DNA from: Cantharellus purpuraceus
Taxonomy: Eukaryota > Basidiomycota > Agaricomycetes > Cantharellales > Hydnaceae
Length of the DNA: 64,000 nucleotides
Direction: 5' to 3'
NCBI GenBank assembly: GCA_025174535.1
Contig: JALBUN010000015.1
Span: forward strand, 122,501-186,500
Under the pieces are notes generated by a model. The model searched no databases. It was not told the origin of the DNA and saw nothing but the letters and a program-made list of their open reading frames with translations. This document shows, piece by piece, positions 1 through 10,169 of the stretch; position 1 is the first letter of the stretch; every line of letters starts with the position of its first letter. The translations under genes and the position numbers were made by a program.

Positions 1-880
1 ATCAAGTACAGTTACACAACTGTAAAAGATCCTTGAACTGGTAATCAACAGTTACTGAGATAGAGGATGACACTGTATGTCACTCTAGTCACACTGGTGT
101 GCAGAAGATAGGTAGAATATGATGATATGTTATTCTTTCAGAGGCAGAATGGCCTCCTTATATATTGTATTTACAGGGGCTGACTAATGCTTCTGGAATA
201 TTCTACTATTAATAGATGGAAACTACTGGAAGGTTGTGGAAGGTGGAAGAAAGGGGTAGAATATTCCAAGCCAATCACAGGATCTGATCACAGCACTAAC
301 ACTGATCAGGAGCTGAATAATGGTTCTGGAAAGTTCTATCTAATAATAGAGGGAAACAGCTAGAATGTTATGGAAAGGGGTAGAATATTCCAAGGCAATC
401 ACCTGATTTGATCACCCATCAGCTGATCTGATCCCTGAACTAGGCACTGATCAGGCAAAAAGAAGGGTGTCCACCCTGTTTTCTGCACTGGTTTGGACAG
501 CCATGGATAGCCACATCTCAGGTGATGATCTCCATGGAAAATAGTGCCCTGAGAGGCTGTGGTTGTTAAGTTACAGAATATTTATTGATCAGAGACATCT
601 GAGCTTGAATTCAGGCCAAATGCCTGGTCCAAAAGGGGAGAGCCAGCTGTGTGAAGGTTTGTGGGCGCCTATGGGTCCACAACTGTAGCACAGCAGAAAT
701 AAATGATTCTGAGCCGAGTTCTGCATGGAATATTCCTGAAAAAATATGGAAAAATAGAGAATATTTGAATAAGTCCATTCCAGGTACAAGCATCAAATAT
801 ATGCTGATATTTAGGAATGGAAAAGCAAAGAATAGCACATTGGTGCTGCATAAATGGAATTTGATAGGGAAAAGGTGGTT
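1..880. repeat. Degenerate AT-rich repeat region
   Basis: No gene is recognisable here. A segment at about 219-291 recurs imperfectly at about 351-414: both carry GGGGTAGAATATTCCAA followed by a CAATCAC and a TGATCA-rich tail. The region lies beside a reverse transcriptase fragment on the minus strand, so it may be decayed long-terminal-repeat or internal retroelement sequence. That link is an inference. Confidence 0.35.
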
Positions 881-884
881 CCCA

Positions 885-1075
885 TACAGTCAGCGAAGGT
901 ATCATTCATGAACCTCTGGAAGGCGGCCAGAGCATTGGTTAGTCCGAAGGGCATGATGCACCACTTGAAAGATCCATATCGTGTGTGGAAGGTCGTTTTC
1001 CATTCATTGCCTTCTCGGATGCGGACTAGGTGGTAGAGAATGGACTTGGCTTCAGCTTATGTGCTGCACCCTCAC
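885..1075 (-). pseudogene. Ty3/gypsy reverse transcriptase fragment
   Basis: The minus strand reads a short piece of the reverse transcriptase palm: [15 protein letters not shown], then RYGSFKW, then [18 protein letters not shown]. These are hallmark blocks of Ty3/gypsy polymerases. The piece lacks the YxDD active-site block, RNase H and integrase, so it is a remnant. It points opposite to the gag-like fragment that follows on the plus strand, which implies two separate or rearranged insertions. The call rests on motif recognition only. Confidence 0.75.
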
Positions 1076-1429
1076 TAATACCGGTGTCTGAGATTTCAGA
1101 GACAGAGTACAACTTAGAGAGTTAGGATCGGACTTAGGAACTAGGCATGATTCAATATTTGAACTGGGGAATGAAGTCCCCAGTCGGGCAACTTAAATAC
1201 ATATTTTGAAATCTAATAATAATTACTCCAGTGATGGGTCTCTGAGGCTGACACCTTACATGAGTATGTCCCAGTCCCATGGGGATGGATGTCTGGGTTC
1301 CTATGGTGATGCTGATGCATCAATTGGAACTGGAGACGGATGGGTGGAATCAGAGGTGACAATGGGACAGGTAGATGGAGACGGCGGTTTCCAAATGGAG
1401 TATAGATTTCATATGCGTGGGGATCTGAG

Positions 1430-2241
1430 TGGATCGGATGGGGATCTGGTCGTTAATGAATATAGTCATAACAGATGAGCACTGTACAGAACGTTTGAAG
1501 AAGGTCAAATTTGAGGGAGTATATCCACCGCCATTGGAAAGGTCTCATAGGAATGAAGAATATGAGAAGGAGAACTCAGTTCCAAAGAAACCCACAGCTC
1601 CTAAACTTCCAAGGACAACTACACCAGCACCACCTCCTACACCAGCACCTATGCCACAGTCTTCTGTTGTACCACCATCATTTTCAACCCCAGCACCAGT
1701 TGTGTCACCAGCTCCTTACATGTTGCCACCTGTTTGACCATCAGCTCTCATTCCAGATCCAGCACAAGCACCAGTGATTCCAGGACCTACCATTATCCCC
1801 TACGATACAACAGCATTACCTTTCAATCCAAACAATGATGATCAAATCATGGAAGATGTCAATGACTCAGATGTATCACAGTATGTTCCTCCTAGCACAC
1901 CAGCTAAACTACTGCCAACTACTATCCCTACTACATCTGCAAAACCAGTCAAACCAGCAATCAAACTGAAGCTTCCCAAGACACCTAAAACTCTTCCAAA
2001 GATTCTCCCACAACCTCCTTCTGCTATGATTCCAGCATCTTCCAAGCTTCAAGCTCAGTGTCACAAGGATTTCAACACAGATCAATTTTTCCAGAAGATA
2101 TGTGATACATCCATTACTATCACTATTTCCAAAGCCCTCAGATCATCCCCACTTATGGCCAAATGGATGCAGGAGTATTTGCAGCTAACTAGAGTCTCTC
2201 AGACCAACCAGACTGGAGAAGTCCATTCCATGGGAACTTGA
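1430..2241 (+). pseudogene. Ty3-type gag-like polyprotein fragment
   Basis: A proline- and threonine-rich stretch, split across frames by a stop near 1737, leads into a block reading FQKICDTSITITISKAL then SSPLMAKWMQEYLQLTRVS. Agaricomycete Ty3 polyproteins carry such a short conserved helix just before their aspartic protease. No protease, CCHC knuckle or polymerase follows; the DNA passes into a kinase-like remnant. The fragment is probably decayed retroelement DNA, but the match is to a weakly conserved region and could be coincidental. Confidence 0.4.
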
Positions 2242-2331
2242 CTACCGCTAAAGGCCCTCGTGCATTGGTACAAGGTATAATGCACGCTATGTTGGGTACA
2301 TGAATGGCAGATTGACTGGCATCTAACTCAT

Positions 2332-3103
2332 CTGTCACACTTTGGGACAGGGCATTATGTGCTGTTCAATAAAGGCTGGCTGCATCGGGATGTGAGCATC
2401 AGGAATGTGATGTTAATGGCAGGAGAAACTAGAAACCCTGTGAAAGCATACGTGCCATTCTCCCTGCTAGCATGTCATTGTCTCTCATGTCATTTCTAGT
2501 TTCAGCAACACTGAAAGCATAACCCAGTGCTTTGGATTCATATGCCATGGGGATCAGGCAATTCCTTGGAAAGAACAGGACCGTGGAATAGCCAGCTGTC
2601 GTTCGGTATGTGCAAAGATTCCTCATGACCCAATCGCTGACCCCCCTCTAGGGCACACTCCCATTCATGTCCTCCTCCCTGATCGATGCTTGGCAGCCTG
2701 GCCAAGAGGTACCCCACACTGCTATAGATGACCTAGAGTCATTTATATGGGTTTTGCTTTGGACCATCCTCCACATCCTAGACTCCAAGAAGTTGCTCAA
2801 GAACAAACGAGAAAGGTTTTACCTGGATACTATGCCCAGCGACAGCTTGGGTCTGCTGCAGGGTAGGGGTTTTTTTTGAAATATTTAAATATTCAAAAAG
2901 ACCACGACAAATTTTCTCATGGTTTTTCCCCCTTCTCCACGCTACTGATCACCTGGTTAACCCTCTGGAAGGAGGCTTCACGTGGAGTGCCAGAGGTTCA
3001 CTTGGATGTTGATAGATTCGGGAAACATGTGCAAGGTATATACAAGGAATATGTGGAGAGCCTTGCAAAACTGGCTGAGGATTGGAATTATCTTTGGCAG
3101 TAA
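2332..3103 (+). pseudogene. FunK1 fungal protein kinase remnant
   Basis: Separate reading frames give the ordered landmarks of the fungus-specific FunK1 kinase family: GWLHRDVSIRNVML (catalytic loop, HRD) at about 2380, GTLPFMS after a likely acceptor CTCTAG at about 2652, and HTAIDDLESFIWVLLW at about 2717. A C-terminal helical tail (SLAKLAEDWNYLW) ends at 3103. The glycine-rich N-lobe is not recognisable. An internal stretch at 2430-2640 holds stops where the DFD segment should be. FunK1 genes are greatly expanded and often pseudogenised in mushrooms. It could be expressed through unrecognised introns, but a remnant is more likely. Confidence 0.65.
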
Positions 3104-4520
3104 GCTTTGGTTTAGCCAGACAGATGATGATTCCCATTAGAAAGCCTTGTGCCGTACATGTGATCAATGTATCTTGCTTTGCTGCACTCTGTGGATTACA
3201 AGGATGTGGTTAAAGCTGTTAAAGAGGTGGTATTCATACTGACGCAAGCCACTTCCTAGCTATCTATACAAAAGAATGTGCATATTCATTCTCCCAGGGC
3301 CGCTCCTCATTGCCATGTTGACACAACTCTATGGGCAAGGACTACCTGCGCATCGAGTTCAGACAGATGCAGATGCAGAGATGTAGCCACCTAATGACAG
3401 AAGAGTCATCATCGTTTAATTCTCAACCATAAACTCCATATCGCTGTTCAATTCTTTGGCTGAGAAAGTAAAACAGACAAAGTACTTTCTATGACAGATA
3501 GAAAATCTGGGTCCTGACTCGTCCCAGCATCAAGACGTTTGGTTAAATCCTTCAACTATCGTTGCACAAAAGTAAGCTTCATCGGATCTGTTACGGTCAA
3601 ATGGAAGCAAGGACCTGTCTCTGGACCTGCTCAACTGTCGTCTTCGCGCTCTGCTGTGACAGCTGTCCCTCAATGGTCCGCATTGTTTTATGACTCTCCT
3701 AAATGAACCTGTACTGCGCATGAGAAGCTGGAATGAGTCACGCACAATATTCCTGTTATTATTCTCCTGCGCTGGAGAATGGCTCATCTCAGCTGGACAG
3801 CTATTCCCAGGTGGGTCGTTGAGTGGCTGTCCTCACAAAAGCATTGCATTAAGTGATGCTACCAACGGTTGATCTAGGTCTTACCTGACAGATGGCATTT
3901 ACAGTTCCTTCAGGTGTTGGCGGATGTACACAGGGGAAGTACTCCTTTTGATGCTGGTGGGGCTTTGAATGGTCTGCGGGTTGAGCCTTGCATGTTTTGG
4001 GGGTTTGCCGATTTGGGCCCCTATAGGGAGGGTTCCCCCTTGGTCCTTGTGGCCAAGGGGTCGTCCACCAGGCGGGTAGTCAGAATCACCGCTGTCGTAG
4101 TCTGTTTCATACACGTCCTTTTCAAATACAAAGGTAAATTGCAGACACTCGTTCTTGCCGTCTTCAGAGATATTTATGATCACCCTGCCCATAGCTGAAG
4201 CTGCCGAGATGTCAAGCTCAATGAAAGGAATCCCAGTCTACACCCTCACAGCATTAGAACTCACAACGATTCGGTGGCCTTCCCATGCTGAACCTTATCC
4301 CACTCGAGTGATTTGCAAAGCGATAGTTAGATCTTTGGGAAGTCAATGGATGGGACAGGGCCTTAGACTTGTTCTTTCCTGTCGGCGTCCTCACCTATAT
4401 CTCACAGTTTGCAGACACACATCTATTGCACCGGATGTGGGTCTTGTACTGCTGAAACACCTTTAAAAGTAAGAGGCGATTGAATTTACAGTAGACACCT
4501 CATGGCTACTCTCCGGGAGG
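3104..4520. other. No gene recognised
   Basis: Only short reading frames without recognisable domains are present. An overlapping pair at about 3900-4198 on opposite strands reaches 94-97 codons but shows no family motif. The sequence sits between retroelement remnants and is probably decayed repeat DNA. Confidence 0.4.
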
Positions 4521-4524
4521 TAAT

Positions 4525-5345
4525 GGATGTTGTTCCAGCTGCCGGACGTCTAGCTGCCAGACTTCTGGGGAGAAGGGAGAGGAGAGGGGGATTACAGGGG
4601 ACAGGGGAGGAACAGGAGCATATAGGAGGCTCAGGAGGTTTTGAGGGACAAAGGGGGTAAAGGAGGATGGTTACAGGAATGGAATAGGGAACAGGAGAAG
4701 CCCCTGTGAGTTCCAGAACTTCCTGGACATTATTTTCGCTTTTATTTTCATCATTTCATCATCATGGACACTTCCCCCCATCATCATCTCATCATCCATC
4801 CCATCATTGACTCAGGACATGTACGAATGACTTCACTCATTCATAGGACTTAGTATCATATATAAATCACATCTGTAATGCACTTGAATAGATAGAGAAT
4901 TTCCTCTCACCTGTTTCTGTCTGTGTGTCTGAATCTATTCGTATCTGGAATATCTCCAGAACGAACGTGTATTTCTATCAGCTTTTGCATATTCTATTAG
5001 AATATTGCATATCCAACTCGAATCTCGAATTACGAAGCCATACAATAACTGGCTATTTTTCTATTAAGCATTTACTCTCGTTCGAGTCATCTGCTCCTGA
5101 TCCCTGCTCAAATTGTCAATATCTAGACGAAGATCACACCAAATCCCATCAAACTTCGTAGGAAGATACTACTCAAGTATATCTTCAATTAGACTATGCA
5201 TACATCCAGTTCCCACCACTGCTCCACTTTCTATTCGACTTCTGCTCGTCACTACACTCCAGCAAAGCAATTATTTACATTATTTAAATAACAATGGATG
5301 CTACAGCCGTCCCTGTTTCTCCACATATGTTGGAATGAGGCCCCT
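4525..5345 (+). mobile_element. Possible retrotransposon LTR and leader
   Basis: A non-coding stretch opens with TGTTGTTCCAGCTGCC at 4529. It has a purine-rich block (4567-4700), then ATCATC-rich low-complexity sequence (4740-4810), then a TATATAAATCACAT promoter-like motif near 4858 and a pyrimidine-rich downstream part. It ends in a short reading frame that opens with ATG at 5294 and stops within 15 codons. This order suits an LTR plus leader of a retrotransposon. No second LTR copy or polymerase was found in the window, so the boundaries are guesses. Confidence 0.3.
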
Positions 5346-6656
5346 CCACAGGCAGCTGTAGATTCAAGCAATACGTCAACCAGACTTGGATACCACCAAG
5401 CTCAAGCATTCTCAAATCTCAATCCGTCTTCATGCTGAATCAGAGAGGGATTCCACAATCACATCATGTCGCATACCTGAACTGGAAAACCGATTCAAGA
5501 GGAATAGGGAATAGGGAACATGGGGTGGTTGAAAACAGGTCGGTTTTATAGGCTGGTGCGCCTCCTGTAAGCAACACATGCTCCCAAAGTGTGACTGAGG
5601 TGAGGGTGGAAGAATAACAAATCCTGTGCCTTGAGGCGCACGCTTTCTATTTCAAAGAGTCCCCTGAATTGCACTGCATGTGCCAGGAACACATGTTTTT
5701 GAGTTGATGTCCAGGCTGGCTGCGCCCCACCTCATGCCTGCATAATGCACGTGTTGTGCCACACCGGGGAGGGTTAAATCCCCTCACGGCAGAAGCTCCT
5801 CTGATGTTGGGAAGGTGAGCCAATGAGCCAAATATGGTAATTTTTTTTCACCTTCTGTTGGACTATCAACACGTGCCCGTTGAGTGATAACACTATTACA
5901 CACATTAACGCGTTGTAGACCTGGACCATTGTGGGCCGGTGGCACGTGACAACCACATGTAGCACGATGCGTCTTGAGTCATGACCCTCAGCTCCAGGTA
6001 CGTCTCTGTTGGCAGTCTTATAACGCTTGATCTCACATATACCCACAGCAACAGCAGCCGATCACTGGCGACAGGAAGAGCCAGGTGGAGAGGGCCTGTC
6101 TTAAGTAAGGGCAGGCAACTGTGCTGGTGAGCACTGGATCCTGGGGAAGACGTGCATGAAAAGTGGGCATGGGAGTAGTCTGGATCACCATGAAGAATGT
6201 GATGTCTTTGTCAGATGGGAAGACTTTGACGTTTGTTCATGAGAAAGACTGATTTATTACCATAAAGATGCCTGTTGCTGTCAGAGACAACAAACAATGT
6301 AAAGAATCATCCTAGAGTTCGGTGACACCTCAATCCAGTGACGCCATATTGAACCAAGCCAGATTTGGATATGGCTGCTTAGGAACCTAGCCATCGACAT
6401 CCCTGAACCCCACTTCTCATCACTTGGCAGTTCAAATTCCAATGCATGACAACCTTCCATATTCCATGCTCACATCTACAAACCACATGGGTAAAAATTA
6501 AACATCGCGCATGGCGCTTAAGAGAAAGGAGAAAACCGGAAGGCAAGCTCTGGATGGTGCTAAGGCATAATAGATAAGGGACAAAGGCAACCTGCTTGTA
6601 TGCAGGAGCAGGTTGGATATAAGCGTCACAGCTGGTAGATGGGTAAAGCAGAGTAA
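5346..6656. other. No gene recognised; downstream flank of the G-alpha gene
   Basis: Reading frames are short and carry no recognisable domain. The right part is the 3' flank of the minus-strand G-alpha gene. No clear polyadenylation signal could be assigned. Confidence 0.4.
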
Positions 6657-8238
6657 CTACAGCAGGTTGCATTCTTGCAGATGGATGTCCTGGATGGCGG
6701 ACAGCACGGCTGTAGGGGAGGAAGAAGCAATGTCAGCTATGTTCCACAACAAAGTCTTAATGAAACATGGATCCCATCAATCAACGCACGTTTTATCTGT
6801 TGAGTGTCCGTGGCACAAGTGAAGTGGGCGTAGATTTGTCTGCTCGCCGCGCTTTGAATCAGGCTCATAAAGCGCTGCAACAAGTAGGTGCAGGTTGCAT
6901 CATAGTTGTCGCCTCTGCAGTGTCAAATGTCAGGAACCTGCAATGCCATAAAGTGAAGAGTTATGGATTATTTACCCAGAGTAATCTGGGAAGTAATCGC
7001 CCAGAGGTGAATATGCCAGCTTCTCTGCGAAAAGATCAATCTTGTTTAGGAAAAGAATGATGCTTGTCTTGACAAACCCTCGCGAATTGCAAACGGCTTC
7101 AAACAGTGTCAGTGCCTCTTGCATGCGATTCTATGCAGGGAACGTCCTTTGGCAGCCATTGGAAATCAACACAATGCTTACCCTGCTCTCATCCTCATAT
7201 AGCATCAGATCATATTTGCTAAGGGACACGATGAACACAAGTGCCGTCATGTTCTCAAAGTACTGAATCCACTTCCTCCGCTCAGACCGATGTCCACCCA
7301 TGTCGAAAACTCTGTAAGTTAGCTAGCCAACCTATAGCAGCGGCAGACAGGAGCATGATGGGCAACTGCATTTGTAATGTAAGAACGCGCACTCAAAACT
7401 TGGCCTCTGGTGATTCCTGTGGTTTTAATGAGCGATGGAAGGATGTCTTGGTCCGTGGGAAGGTATCCAGGGGCACTCACTCGGTCGATGGGGTTGAAGT
7501 AATATGTTGCAGAGGCGTTCAGCTAGCAAAGAGGGGCGATTAATGAAGGTACAAGGGTAAGATGGCGAAATGAGGAAGATGACGACATGATCCGTCTCAG
7601 GCACCATCTCATTTGCACAGGCTCATGGGGAAGCATACCTGGAATTCTCTGGACCTGCGGATGGCTTCTATCACACCAGGGTCCCCTCCAAAGGCTATGG
7701 AGGGTGTCGGTGACATAGTGGGGAAGAGAATCACCTAAGAAAAGAAAGGATAGACCGTGCTGAGCGAGTGGGATGTAAATACACGAGCGCAACCGAGCGC
7801 ACCTTCCATTTGAGCTGGCAGGGCCATAACACAGGCTCTCCAGTGGTCATTGAATGGGTGAAGGGACAAATCCAGCGTCGGCATGACCTCTAGAATAGCA
7901 CTAGCATAAGAGGGGTTGGTGAGTGCTTCAAAGGGCAGGAGCAGGGACGTACCGCATGCTTTGAATGGTATTCCTGAAGATGATGCCCTCGCATCCCGCT
8001 CCGCGTCCTTGAATCTACCATGGTGAATGGGTTTCATCTGCTTGAGAATGGTGGATTTGCCTGACTCGCCAGCGCCAAGGAGGAGCATCTTGATTTCATT
8101 CTTCTTTGCCATTGCTTGGAGCTGGCACTCGATCCCGTCATTCCCTGGCGCGAGTTAGCATGAAAATCAGGGAGAACGACGGATGGACTGACGGGCTTCG
8201 GCCTGGTGGTGGATGCCATGAGACTGTGTGCAACCCAT
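6657..8238 (-). pseudogene. Heterotrimeric G protein alpha subunit, frameshifted and lacking GTPase residues
   Basis: Nine exons can be read (8238-8193, 8144-7953, 7900-7803, 7734-7639, 7522-7367, 7322-7182, 7130-6976, 6914-6790, 6709-6657), all with GT-AG borders; together they sum to 354 codons, the usual G-alpha size. It opens MGC, the myristoyl/palmitoyl start. The P-loop is GAGESGKST (residues 39-47), the switch II motif [12 protein letters not shown], the G4 motif NKID and the G5 motif TCAT, and it ends ECNLL. The switch I arginine that stabilises the transition state is leucine (LIKTTGI) and the catalytic glutamine of DxGGQ is histidine. One base is missing near 8000 (before [11 protein letters not shown]) and one extra G lies near 7700 (before DPGV), so the frame is broken in exons 2 and 4. 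Mating-type or nutrient signalling would be the normal role. The exon 5/6 border is the least certain. It could be an expressed divergent paralogue if the indels are sequence errors. Confidence 0.88.
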
Positions 8239-9233
8239 TGTGAAGAAGAGACAAGAAAGATGACCAGTTGGAGAGGTGGGTAGGGTCTAGAGAGATGGTG
8301 TGTGAGCAAAAGGGAGGCGGCGCCCAAGTTGGAGAAAGACAAAGGGAGGACGCGCTGGCAAACAAATTCAGCCCAGCACTCCCACACCCACACGTGCCAT
8401 CATTGCCGCCCAATTGTATCACAGACATACCTCACCGTGATGATGCACTTGTGCTTACATAACCCCAAGGTTGGCGCCCTGGCATTATGGCAGCACCGAC
8501 ACGAGTATCCACAATCCACCTTCTCAACTAACGTCGTTTTGACAATGAACCTGCACTGGTTAGAAGTTCAGCATCAATGCAGCACGTCAATGTATGAAAT
8601 CAATGTATGAAAATGCAAGGGTCGGTCCATGGGTGCATGGCTACCTAATTTCCATGTGCCTGTTGAGCTTTAGTTCTACCCTTGACCTCTCACAACCTCA
8701 TAATGTGAGCGAGTCGCTAAATCTTTTGTTCAACTGCTGAATCGCCATATTACAGGTGACTCATTTGATCTCTGGAGTCCCAGGAAGAAAAGCGGCCCTT
8801 TAGCCACTGGGTAAAGCATCTATACATGGCCAGTGAGTGCTATGCTGGCAACCAATGGTGAGCGACATATATGTTTTTCATATGGTTGCTGATCAGCCAT
8901 TCCAGGGCGCCCATCCACCAATGCCGCCACCCATGGCAGAGGCAGAGCAGGGTGGAACCGTATATCAGGGAGGCAGTGAGGAGAGTGATGGGAGGCTTTG
9001 GGTGGCACTGGTGCTAGGGAAGACTGCGGAGAGGATGTGCATCACCTTGGTGCCAAGGGTTATGGCCGATTCAATCGCTACCATCCCCATCGTTGCAGTA
9101 AATTTCTTGAAGAACCGATTACCCTCATTGAGTACTGGATTAGAATACAGCCATGAGAACGAGGAGGATGGCCTTAATTGGCGACGACATGGATCAATGA
9201 ACGTGATTTAATGTTGCTCTGTAACGGACATGC
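8239..9233. other. Upstream flank of the G-alpha gene; no gene recognised
   Basis: The interval holds a few overlapping frames of 60-125 codons on both strands without recognisable motifs. Its left end is presumably the promoter of the minus-strand G-alpha gene, but no TATA or CCAAT element could be picked out with confidence. Confidence 0.35.
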
Positions 9234-10007
9234 ATGTGTATCAAGCTTTGGGAATATGCCTTGCTGTTCCTTCGATGTGAGGTTGACCTCACAAAGACCT
9301 ATGGTTTATCTGAGGCTACTCAATGTAAAGATACATATATTTATCCATCTGGTGCGCTCCTGATTGAAGGGGTCTCACCTGGTTCTCTAGCGACCGTTCA
9401 TTACACAAGATGGACGCTTTGGTTCATACCGTCAACCCGTGCTAGGCTTTCATTGCCCCCCTACTTCTTACCGCACTTACATCAGCCCAAGGTCGGAACC
9501 TGTATTACACCAGCAAAGACATGGGTATCAACCACGATCCATCTTGGAAACACGCTCAACTGCATCAGAAGACACTCGTCACTCAGGCATGCATTTTCCC
9601 TCAACATTACACGTAAGCTCAAACCCTCCACAAAGCAGGTACGTGTTAAGGTGCTGTGTTGCCCAGCGCTCGCCGTGTTTCAACCGTTGCTATGCCATGC
9701 TTCAATCCACTGCCCCAGACGTATATCATCCTTGGGTGAATGTTCACCCATCAGGCTGAACATTCAGAACGTACGCCTTATACTTGATTGCTCACGTCTT
9801 GGTCGCTTACTCTTTATCATTCGGGTAACCGTCATGGTCCCATACACTAAATACAGACCAACTCTTTATTATTCAGACTCCAGGCTCACAGCGGTTATGA
9901 TGCCCTGGTATGAGAGAGGATCAAATGCCATGGCAGGATCGCTAGCAGCACACCATGCAATAAATCGAGCATATAGACGTTTAAAATGTGCACTGGGGGA
10001 ATCTTAA
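9234..10007 (+). CDS. Unrecognised 257-codon open reading frame
   Basis: An uninterrupted frame of 257 codons without recognisable domain, signal peptide or clear membrane segment. It contains many His, Arg, Cys and Ser residues in no obvious pattern. The length is unusual for chance in DNA of this composition, but no intron signals or homologous family support it. It lies between the G-alpha gene and the JmjC gene and could be non-coding or a decayed repeat. Confidence 0.2.
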   Translation: MCIKLWEYALLFLRCEVDLTKTYGLSEATQCKDTYIYPSGALLIEGVSPGSLATVHYTRWTLWFIPSTRARLSLPPYFLPHLHQPKVGTCITPAKTWVSTTIHLGNTLNCIRRHSSLRHAFSLNITRKLKPSTKQVRVKVLCCPALAVFQPLLCHASIHCPRRISSLGECSPIRLNIQNVRLILDCSRLGRLLFIIRVTVMVPYTKYRPTLYYSDSRLTAVMMPWYERGSNAMAGSLAAHHAINRAYRRLKCALGES

Positions 10008-10169
10008 TGTTTCCCAGACAGTGAATGGCCTGCTTAGGTCTGATGACCTCAGCCAGTTGAACATGGTCATGCGCAGCTTAAATCGGAGCTTATGTCATCA
10101 CGCCTCGTTTAAAGTTTCACTCTCAACTAGCTTCCCTGCCCTGCTGCCCTGCCTCTTCCACCAGATAAC

